A DNA stretch of 34,007 bases, from the NCBI GenBank assembly GCA_001315925.1, contig BBBF01000018.1, positions 1 to 34,007 on the forward strand, given 5' to 3'. The translations under genes and the position numbers were made by a program. The notes below the pieces were generated by a model. The model made no database searches and was not told the DNA's origin. It was given only the letters and a program-made list of their open reading frames with translations. Source of the stretch: Thermocladium modestius JCM 10088. Lineage in GTDB: Archaea; Thermoproteota; Thermoprotei; Thermoproteales; Thermocladiaceae. Position 1 is the first letter of the stretch. Each line of letters starts with the position of its first letter. Positions 1 to 7,443 of this stretch are shown piece after piece.

Positions 1-23
1 CTGCTCGTTATGTTGAGAGGCAT
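1..23 (-). CDS. Possible 5' end of a leftward gene, cut by the window edge
   Basis: On the minus strand an ATG lies at 23-21 and is followed by an open frame to the edge, beginning MPLNITS. A T/A-rich element (GAGTTAAATAG on the plus strand, 47-57) sits about 24-34 nt upstream, the spacing seen for most start codons here. Only seven codons are visible, so no product can be named. The call rests on promoter spacing alone. Confidence 0.3.
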
Positions 24-143
24 TACTCGGTTTGTGCGAGCCACGGAGTTAAATAGTTTTTCAGCGGCCCAGCGATGAGTGGATAATCAACCCATAATTG
101 CCGTTCATCCATATGAGTCTATAATGTGGAAATTCATTGTTGA

Positions 144-221
144 TGGGCCCGGAGGGACTTGAACCCCCCCGACCAACAGGTCTGGAGCCTGCCGCTCTGA
201 ACCTTGCTGAGCTACGGGCCC
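144..221 (-). tRNA. tRNA-Trp (anticodon CCA)
   Basis: Read on the minus strand, the acceptor arm GGGCCCG (221-215) pairs with CGGGCCC (151-145), with discriminator A at 144. The anticodon arm is GCAGG-CTCCAGA-CCTGT, which puts CCA in the anticodon. The T-arm 3' half CCCTC follows a TTCAAGT loop. The 5' side of the T-stem is a run of seven G (C at 164-170 on the plus strand) where five would fold, so the arm carries two surplus bases. CCA is not encoded and I see no intron. A minus-strand TATA box lies at 244-258. Confidence 0.93.
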
Positions 222-285
222 TCGCCGCTCCCTCGTTGTGGACTTTTTATTTTTTACCTTATTACGGGCCCTCGCCGCCCCCTCG
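213..285. repeat. 23-nt direct repeat at the tRNA-Trp 5' end, 50-nt period
   Basis: The sequence at 213-235 (starting TACGGGCCCTCGCCGC) recurs at 263-285 with one mismatch and an exact offset of 50 nt. The first copy covers the first nine bases of tRNA-Trp and 14 nt of its leader. The second lies upstream of the tRNA promoter and has no tRNA body. It looks like a small tandem duplication of the tRNA start. Confidence 0.8.
244..258 (-). promoter_or_regulatory. TATA box of tRNA-Trp
   Basis: The minus-strand sequence GGTAAAAAATAAAAAG is centred about 29 nt upstream of the tRNA 5' end at 221, which fits an archaeal TATA box with transcription starting just ahead of the mature tRNA. Confidence 0.6.
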
Positions 286-316
286 GCCGCTGGTTACACT
301 GATTATACTTGAGATT

Positions 317-329
317 AATATTTATTAAA
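317..329 (+). promoter_or_regulatory. TATA box of FBP aldolase/phosphatase
   Basis: AATATTTATTAAA is centred about 28 nt before the ATG at 350, implying a leaderless transcript. This favours the ATG at 350 over the in-frame GTG at 332, which would lie immediately beside the TATA box. Confidence 0.65.
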
Positions 330-349
330 CCGTGGGTTTATTACACCCC

Positions 350-1552
350 ATGAAGATATCCATTTCGATAATAAAGGCGGATATAGGCGGTCTTCCCGGC
401 CATGCCTGGGTTCATCCCAAGATACTGGAGTATGCCTCGGATAGATTGGCTGGGGGGGAGGTTAGAAGGGGATCCATAATAGATTACTTCGTGTTTAATG
501 TGGGGGGGGATGATATGAGCCTATTGATGACTCATGATAAGGGATTAAATTCTCCTGCCATACATGAGGCCGCGTGGAATATCTTCAGGGACGCGACGGA
601 GTCGATAGCCAAGAAGGTGAAGCTATACGGCGCCGGCCAGGACTTGCTCAAGGACTCGTTCTCCGGCAACATAAGGGGGGGCATGGGGCCGCAGATCGCC
701 GAGATGGAGTTCGAGGAGCGGGGAAGCGAGCCCGTGATAGTGGTAGCTGCGGATAAGACCGAGCCCGGGGCCTTCAACCTACCGTTCTACAAGATGTTCG
801 CGGATCCCTTCAACACAGCAGGCCTCGTGATAGATCCAGCAATGGCGGAGGGCTTCTTGTTCGAGGTGATAGACGTGGTGGATGCCAGGGTTTACCTGCT
901 CAAGCGCCGGAGGACATTTACAGGCTGCTGGGCTGATCGGAACCCCCCCAGGCAGGTACATAGTGAGGAGGGTTTACAGGAAGCGGGATTTAATGCAGGG
1001 AGCAGTGGCCAGCGTGGAAAGGCTTAACCTGATAGCGGGTAAGTACGTCGGCAAGGACGACCCGGTCGCCATAATAAGGGCACAGCACGGATTGCCGGCC
1101 GTGGGGGGAGGTCCTGGAGGCCTTCTCCTACCCCCCCACTTGGTGGAGGGTTGGATGAGGGGGAGCCACGTCGGTCCGTTGACGCCGTCCAAATTCGTGC
1201 AATTCATTCCCGACAAGAAAATCGCGCTGGGGGGGCCTAAGATGACCAGGTTCGACGGTCCTCCAAAGGTAGGCGCCCTCGGCTTCCAACTGCACGACGG
1301 TTACCTGGAGGGACCCGTCGACCTATTCGACGATCCCGCGTTCGATTACTCTAGCAGACGGCCGCCGCCATAACGGATTACATTCGCAGGATGGGTCCAA
1401 TAATGCCGCATAGGTTGCCGCCAGACGAGATGGAGTACACAACGCTATCCCAAGTGCTGAAGGAGGTCAGCTCCATGCCGCTCGACGATTATGAGAAGGA
1501 CAGGGAAGGCGCGCTCAAGGCATTGATGGCGAGGACTGGGTCCACGGGTTAA
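350..1552 (+). CDS. fbp: Fructose-1,6-bisphosphate aldolase/phosphatase
   Basis: This is the archaeal bifunctional enzyme that condenses DHAP and glyceraldehyde-3-phosphate and then dephosphorylates FBP, making gluconeogenesis one-way. The N-terminus has the metal-binding IKADIGGLPGH segment. GAGQDLLKDSFSGN, ADKTEPGAFNLP and FADPFNTAGLVIDP follow. IAGKYVGKDDPVA carries the Tyr and Schiff-base Lys of the aldolase activity, and RFDGPPKVGALGFQL, LFDDPAFD and LPPDEMEYTTL close the protein. About 390-400 residues fits the family. The frame breaks near 905 and 930 (a G and a C appear missing), near 1100-1135 at G/C tracts and near 1362. Conservation on both sides of each break argues for sequence error rather than decay. 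tpiA follows, giving adjacent lower-gluconeogenesis functions. Confidence 0.95.
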
Positions 1553-1592
1553 TGCCGTAAATACACAGCCTCCCCCCCTTAGACCCTCTACG

Positions 1593-1600
1593 TTTATATT
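1593..1600 (+). promoter_or_regulatory. TATA box of triosephosphate isomerase
   Basis: TTTATATT is centred about 26 nt before the ATG at 1622, supporting that start, a leaderless mRNA, and transcription separate from fbp. Confidence 0.6.
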
Positions 1601-1621
1601 CCTGGACGCACTCGCCGCCTC

Positions 1622-2324
1622 ATGAAGTTGCCTATCCTGGTCATAAACATGAAGGCGTACCAGGAGGTGGTGGGGGGAGGGAGCTATTCAACTGGCCAAG
1701 GCGGCAGACGAGGTGTCCAGGGAGACCGGGGCCTCTATAGCCGTTGCCCCCCCCGCTTCCCCCCCTCCTCAAGCCCGTGGTCGAGGCGGTGGAGATAGAG
1801 GTATTCGCCCAATCCGCCGACCCAGTGCGCCCTGGAGCCGCTACGGGCTTCACGCCGCTCGAGATGATAAAGGAAGCGGGGGGGGCCCGCGGGGGGGTCA
1901 TCCTAAACCACAGCGAGCATAGGCTGTTGTTGAACGACTTGTCCTGGATGATAGGCCGCGCCAGGGATTTGGGGGGGCTTGATCAATTGGTGTGCGCCCC
2001 GGATCCCGAGACAAGCGCTGCCGCGGCTGCGCTGTCTCCCACGGCTATAGCGGTGGAGCCCCCCCCGAGCTGATAGGGACAGGCAAGGCGGTCAGCAAGG
2101 AGAGACCGGAGGTGATATCGAGGACGGTGGAGCTTGTTTCGAGAATAAGCAAGGGCGTCCACGTGATAACGGGGGGGGCCGGCATAGAGAGCGGGAGCGA
2201 CGTGTCCGCCGCCCTATCCCTGGGGACGCAGGGCGTTCTCGTTGCCAGCGCGATAGTGAAGGCCAGAAACTGGAGGGATAAGATAACTGAGCTTGCGCTT
2301 CCATTGTTGGGGGGGAAAAGATAA
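1622..2324 (+). CDS. tpiA: Triosephosphate isomerase
   Basis: Interconverts DHAP and glyceraldehyde-3-phosphate, the two substrates of the neighbouring FBP aldolase/phosphatase. It is the short archaeal type (about 230 residues). VINMKAY gives the N-x-K active-site start, [11 protein letters not shown] the catalytic His, and [16 protein letters not shown] the catalytic Glu and loop 6. [29 protein letters not shown] complete the phosphate-binding end of the barrel. Frames shift at the G tract near 1672 (six observed, five needed) and near 2061. The run at 1885-1890 lies in the [12 protein letters not shown] strand, where extra Gly codons are inserted. The gene ends 35 bp before the convergent acyl-CoA ligase. 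Confidence 0.93.
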
Positions 2325-2359
2325 TTGGCTTTCTTTCCAGAATGAAGAGGGGAATAGCC

Positions 2360-4067
2360 TCACTTCTGCTTCAATACGTTGCCGTACCTATCCCGCAGCG
2401 ATTTCTTGTCTACCTTACCGGTGCTGGTGAGGGGAAGCTCATCAACTATTATCACCTTGTCCGGGAGCCACCACTTGGGTATTGCGCCCTCGCTCACGTA
2501 CCTCTCCAGGTGGCGTATTATGTCTTCCTCCCTTAGCTGCTGCCCCCCCTTCTTGGGAGTCACCAAGGCCACTGGTCTCTCGCCCCCCACTTGTCGTGAG
2601 GCACGCCTATCACTGCCACGGCGGCAACGCTTGGGTGAGTGGATATTAGGTCCTCAAGCCTCAGACTGCTTATCCACTCTCCCCCCCTGACTTTACCACG
2701 TCCTTCATTCTATCCACTATCTTGACGTAGCCATCGGGGGGGAGCCTCACCGCGGCATCCCCAGTGTGGAACCACCCATTCCGCCAAGCGTTTCTCGTCT
2801 TCTCTTCATCTCCCATGTACTCCTTGAATATCCAGGGCGATCTAACCGCTATCTCGCCTATGGTCTTGCCATCCGGGGGGGGAACATCGTTATCGTACTG
2901 ATCCACCACCCGCAGATCCACCAGCGGCACAGGAGCCCGGTCCGTATCTCAACCTCCTTCCTGCTCTCCCCCCCGTCCAGGGAGGCGTGCTCCGGCCTTA
3001 GGTGCGATATTGTGAGTATGGGCGCGGTCTCCGTCAGCCCGTACCCGCTGATCACCGTCATTCCCCCCCTGGCGACGGCTGCGTCCAATAGTCCCTTGGG
3101 CAGGGCCGCGCTCCTATTATCATCTTGACGCCGCGCAGGTCGTACTTGGGGGGGGAGTCGGGGTGGGAGAGGAGCGCGTATAGTATCGTTGGGACTCCGG
3201 CCGTGAAGGTGACCTTCTCCTCCGCGATCAATCTAAGCATGTGGCCCCCCCACTCGAATTTGCCGGGATACACTATTTTCACCCCCCCTGCCAGGGGGGG
3301 TAGGGAGTAGGGCATTCCCCAGGCGTGGACGTGGTACATGGGGGGGACGAGCGGCATCGCCGTATCTAGGTTCTTGAGCTCTATTGGCGGTTGAACCACC
3401 GCCCCTATCGTTGCCAGCGAGTGGAGCACAAGGCCCCTGTGCGTGTGGATTCCTCCCTTGGGCAGCCCGGTGGTTCCGGACGTGAACAGCATGGTGGCGG
3501 GGGGGGTTCTCTCGTCGAGCTCCGGGAACGATGCCTCTCCCTGTTTGGCGGTTTCGTCATAGTAATTAAGCATCTTGACGTCGACGTGATCATCAGGTAC
3601 TTTGTTTTCATCGCTCATGTATATCACGTATTTTATGGAGTTCACGTTGCCCATTATGGGTTTTAGGAGGGGGTGAGAAATCGTCGATGTTGATGAACAA
3701 CAGTTCAGGCTTGGCGACGTTCATTGTGTATATTATCTCCTGTGGGGGCTAGACGTACGTTAACTGTAAAAAGCGTGGCCCCCCCAATTGATGGTACCGC
3801 ATAGTACAATTCCCCCCCATACCTAAGCGAGTTCCAGTCCAGGACGGCCACCCTGGTGCCCGGCCGCCCCCCCGCCTCGCCCCCCCGCTTCGCTCCCAGC
3901 TCTAATAGCAATGAAGCTACTTGTCGAACCCTGTGATTGAATTGGGTATTTGTCAACATGGTGCGCCTTCCATTATATGGCCAATAAACTATCTCCCTAT
4001 TGGGATATGATGACATTATGTAATTTAATATTTTGTCTATTGTTAGTTGATAGTCATAGTAGCTCAT
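2360..4067 (-). CDS. AMP-forming acyl-CoA synthetase (fatty-acid CoA ligase type)
   Basis: Activates a carboxylic acid to its acyl-CoA through an acyl-adenylate. The order from the start at 4067 is: N-terminal MSYYDYQLTIDKIL, the P-loop-like motif FTSGTTGLPKGGIHTHRGL, YGLTETAPIL (A5), GWFHTGDAAVRLPPDGYVKI and VDRMKDVVKSGGE (A7-A8), and LTSTGKVDKKSLRDRYG with the C-terminal catalytic Lys. About 565 residues fits medium/long-chain ligases; the substrate cannot be fixed from sequence. Frames shift at tracts near 2690, 2935, 3115 and 3780. It is divergent from the acyl-CoA dehydrogenase at 4168, which suggests a shared fatty-acid degradation role. Confidence 0.9.
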
Positions 4068-4086
4068 GTACCTAGTAGAAAAAGCA

Positions 4087-4100
4087 CATTAATAAATGTT
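4087..4100 (-). promoter_or_regulatory. TATA box of the acyl-CoA synthetase
   Basis: On the minus strand AACATTTATTAATG is centred about 27 nt upstream of the ATG at 4067. It shares the 100-bp divergent spacer with the promoter of the acyl-CoA dehydrogenase. Confidence 0.6.
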
Positions 4101-4122
4101 ACTGCTCTACACTACATATAGG

Positions 4123-4136
4123 TAATATTTTTTAAC
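4123..4136 (+). promoter_or_regulatory. Probable TATA box of the acyl-CoA dehydrogenase
   Basis: TAATATTTTTTAAC is centred about 38 nt before the ATG at 4168, slightly farther than usual. A C tract at 4146-4152 lies between them and is probably inflated, so the true distance may be a few bases less. Confidence 0.45.
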
Positions 4137-4167
4137 TCAAATTAACCCCCCCAAGTATTTGATAAGT

Positions 4168-5421
4168 ATGGTATTTCCCTTCGATGGTCTGGGAGACTAT
4201 CAATTAATGTTCAAGGCAGAACACGAGATGTTCAGGAAAGCCGTCCGCGAGTTCGTGGAGAAGGAAATAAGGCCCCCCCTGGCGCAACAAATAGATGAGA
4301 CAGATGAAGTGCCAAGGCCCCTGCTGGAGAAGATGGCGCAGCAGGGCTTCTTCGGGCTGCATTTATCGGAGGAGTACGGGGGGGGCAGGGCGGCGACACG
4401 ATGATGACCGTGATATTAAGCGAGGAGATAGCAAGGGTGTCGCCCGCCGTTACGGTGGTGATGGGCACTAACGACCTGTTCTCGATACCATTATTGATAT
4501 ATGGTAATGAGGAGCAGAAGAAGAAATACTTGCCGCCCCCTAGCCAAGGGGGGGGAGAAGTTCGGGGGGGCATTTGCCGCCACGGAACCATGCTGCGGAA
4601 GTGATGTGGCTGGATTCCAGACTAAGGCTGAGAAGAAGGGAGATAGGTGGGTCATAAATGGTAGAAAGATGTTCATAAGCAACGCGGACCTAGCGGACTA
4701 CTTGATAGTGTTCGCCAGGACGAGCCCTCCCCCCCCTGACAGGAGGAGGAGGTGGATGGGATTGACTGCCTTCATAGTCGAGAAGGGAACCCCCCCAGGC
4801 CTTAGCTTGGGAATGAAGGTCCACAAGATGGGGGGCTTAGAGGCAGCCACACTTGGGAGGTAGTGCTGGATAACGTGGAGGTGCCCGACGAGAATAGGGT
4901 CGGGATGGAGGGCATGGGATTCCTGATAGCCATGGAGACCTTTGATAGGACCAGGATAGGCGTGGCCGCCCAGGGTCTCGGCATGGCCCAGGCAGCGTTC
5001 GAGACCGCCTTCACGTACGTGCACCAGAGAAAGGCATTCGAGGCCTCGCTGGCCTCGTTCGAGGCCGTGGAGTTCTCCCTAGTCAACATGCTTAGCGAGT
5101 TGATGAGCGCTAGGTACCTCACCTACCTAGCCGCCTACTTGGCGGATCAGAATAGGCCGGAGTTCACGTTCGCGGCCTCGCTGGCCAAGTTCTACGCCAC
5201 TGAGGCTGCGAGAAGATAATCTCGGAGGCAATAAATCTGCACGGCGGGGTCGGCATAACGACGGAGGTCGGTTTGGAGAAGTTGGCCAGGGACGCCAAGA
5301 TAACCCAGATATACGAGGGCGCCAACAACATACAGCGCTTGGTTGCCTATAGGCAATTGGTGAGGATCCTCCGCAATAAGGGGGGGGTATTGGGCGGGGG
5401 GGGTCCTCCGGCGAAATGTGA
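4168..5421 (+). CDS. Acyl-CoA dehydrogenase
   Basis: FAD enzyme oxidising acyl-CoA to trans-2-enoyl-CoA, the first oxidative step of beta-oxidation. The helical N-terminus includes FRKAVREFVEKEIRP and LSEEYGG. The flavin-binding strand FAATEPCCGSDVAG follows, then WVINGRKMFISNADLADY. The helical C-terminal domain has AINLHGGVGITTEVGLEKLARDAK and QIYEGANNIQRL, whose Glu is the position of the catalytic base in this family. The ATG at 4168 is preferred to TTG at 4159. Breaks occur at tracts near 4385, 4550, 4830 and a non-tract site near 5215. The end is uncertain: two long G tracts follow the last conserved residues, and I place the stop at TGA 5419-5421; the uncorrected frame runs to 5491. 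Confidence 0.92.
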
Positions 5422-5470
5422 GTGGGGGGGAGGGGGGGAGCGGTTCCCTAATTCCTCATTTTGGCCAGCA

Positions 5471-5482
5471 ACTTTTATAAAG
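5471..5482 (+). promoter_or_regulatory. TATA box of the SCP2-fold gene
   Basis: ACTTTTATAAAG is centred about 26 nt before the ATG at 5503, supporting an internal promoter and this start. Confidence 0.6.
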
Positions 5483-5502
5483 GCGTTATAATCCGTTGTA
5501 GT

Positions 5503-5837
5503 ATGTCAAGCGAAGATCCAATACAACTGCTCTCCAACTTAATAGACGCGAATAAGCAGAAGATAGCCGAGAAGATGAAGAACGTGGACAAAGTTTTTCA
5601 ATTTCAAGGCAGCAATCTAGAGGCATTCTACGTGCAGATAAAGGGAGGAACAGCCTCCGTGGTCAAGGGAGTCCACTCATCCCCCCCCAACCTGAGCATC
5701 AGCATAAGTAGGGATAACTTGATCAAGTTGATAAAGGGGGGGAGCTGGACCCCATAAGCGCGTTCTTCAAGGGTCAATTAATGATAACTAAGGGAAATCC
5801 CATGGAGGCCATGGATCTAATAAATTTAATGAAGTGA
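5503..5837 (+). CDS. SCP2 sterol-transfer-fold protein
   Basis: Small (about 110 aa) protein of the SCP-2 lipid/acyl-CoA-binding fold. It reads MSSEDPIQLLSNLIDANKQK, then FQFQGSNLEAFYVQIKGG, the strand NLSISISRDNLIKLIKG, and, after a one-step frame change at the G tract near 5745, DPISAFFKGQLMITKGNPMEAMDLI. The N-P-x-x-A-F-x-x-G-x-L-x-x-x-G end is the family signature. It directly follows the acyl-CoA dehydrogenase and probably handles acyl-CoA or lipid ligands for it; that role is inferred from context. Its stop lies 2 bp from the convergent proS stop. Confidence 0.8.
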
Positions 5838-5839
5838 AC

Positions 5840-7336
5840 TCAATATCTTCTGGAGACCCTAACCCAGTAATTAGCCTCCTTGTCCGGACACGCCAAGTCT
5901 CTATGCCCTCCTATCTGCTCGCTTGGATCGGAGTCAACAGGCACGCCCAGGACGTTGGCGTCCAGTGACTCCTGCATCTTCAATCCACACTGCTCATCGC
6001 CGCTCCATGGAACCACTACGACGCCTGAATTCAATTTATTCAGGGCCTCCTTAATATCGTCCACCACGTATATTGACCTCCTCATGTTGCTCCACGCCTC
6101 GCCTCTCATGTTATCGCCAACATCCACTATAAGCTCCTTGACGAAGTCCACCGCCTCCTCCCTGGACACCTCGTACTTCTCACCCGTGTCCCTGCGGGCA
6201 AACGTGATGACGCCTTTGTCCAAGTCCTTGGGCCCTATCTCCGCCCTTATGGGCACTCCCCGCATCTCCCAGTCATTGAACTTCCAGCCGGGCGTCTTAT
6301 CATCCCTTAAGTCGGCAATGGCCCGTATTCCCGCCGCCTTCAACTCCTCCGCGGCCTTCTCAGCTGCCCCCCCTTCACGTCGCGTCCCTCCTGGGGGTAT
6401 TGGGATCACCACCACTTGTATTGGAGCTATGTTAGGCGGTAGCAGTAGTCCGGAGTCATCGCCGTGTATGGCCAGCATGCTGGCTATCACTCTCTCCGAA
6501 ATGCCGTAGCTGGTGGTATGAACGTACTTGGCTGATCCATCCTTGTCCAGATACGTGACGTCGAATACCTTCGAGAAGTTTGTTCCCAAGTAATGCACGG
6601 TGCCTATTTGAATGGTCTTTCCATCCGGCATTAATGTATCAAACGCGATTGTGTAGACGGCGCCGGCGAATTTATCCCACTCCGGCCTCCTCGATATCAA
6701 GTACGGTATGCTGAGGTAATCATATATTTTCTTATATATCTCTATGGCTTCCCTCACGGTCCTCTCCGCGTCCTCCCTATCGGCGTGCGCCGTGTGGGCC
6801 TCCTTGAACATAGAGATCTCCCTCAGCCTTATCATTGGGTGAGTGGATTTAGTCTCCGCCCTGAAAACGCTGGCTATCTGGTAAACCTTGAGAGGCAAGT
6901 CAGTGTGATCCTTTATCCACAGCTTGAACATGGGCATCATGGCGGTCTCGCTGGTGGGTCTCAGGATTAGTCTCTCCGGGTCCTTACCTCCCTTTGATAC
7001 CCAGAAGACCTCCTCCTCGAAGCCCCCTTATGTGCTCGCTTTCCTTGCTGAAGTACTCCAGCGGTATGAAGACGGGGGGGAACAAGACCTCCCCATGCCC
7101 GCTCTCATCGTGGAGGCGCCGTATCTCCTCCTCAACCATTCGCCGCACCCGCAGGCCGTAGGGCCTCCATATGTAGGCCCCCCCCTTCACCGGGTACCTA
7201 TATTCATATAACTCAGCGTCCATTATTACCTTATTGAACCAATTTATGAAATCCTTGACCTTCTCGCGCTTTCTCTCGCGCCTCCCCCCCCTTACTATGC
7301 GTGCCTTACCGAGCTCGGCAATAGGAATCCCCCCAT
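5840..7336 (-). CDS. proS: Prolyl-tRNA synthetase (archaeal type)
   Basis: Class II enzyme charging tRNA-Pro. Visible parts in order: [37 protein letters not shown], motif 1 region [16 protein letters not shown], motif 2 [54 protein letters not shown], and motif 3 [20 protein letters not shown]. An anticodon-binding domain ([11 protein letters not shown]) and a C-terminal zinc-domain-like end follow. I choose the ATG at 7336-7334, not ATG 7400: if the adjacent G run (six) is really four, ATG GGG ATT CCT ATT GCC reads straight into the conserved frame, and a TATA box (7353-7362) lies at the usual distance. Other breaks are near 6372 and 7025. Confidence 0.93.
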
Positions 7337-7352
7337 TCCTCGAATCGAGGCT

Positions 7353-7362
7353 GCTTTTTAAC
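7353..7362 (-). promoter_or_regulatory. TATA box of proS
   Basis: On the minus strand GTTAAAAAGC lies about 17-26 nt upstream of the ATG at 7336. It would sit inside the coding region if translation began at 7400, so it argues for the shorter start. Confidence 0.5.
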
Positions 7363-7413
7363 ATTAACGCTGGTGGGATCGGGATTGGGCCGTCGCTCAT
7401 CCATTCACGGAAA

Positions 7414-7423
7414 TGTTAAAACC
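7414..7423 (+). promoter_or_regulatory. TATA box of leuS
   Basis: TGTTAAAACC is centred about 26 nt before the ATG at 7444, giving a leaderless leuS message divergent from proS. Confidence 0.6.
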
Positions 7424-7443
7424 TTGGCATGGGCGCAAAAACG

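Noticed and set aside
213-285. tRNA-Trp repeat as an integrase attachment site pair
   Set aside because: It duplicates the tRNA 5' end, the copies are only 50 nt apart and no integrase or element lies between them.
532-961. Long antisense open frames opposite fbp and many other genes
   Set aside because: They are shadows of high-GC coding sequence, with no promoter, start site or recognisable protein.
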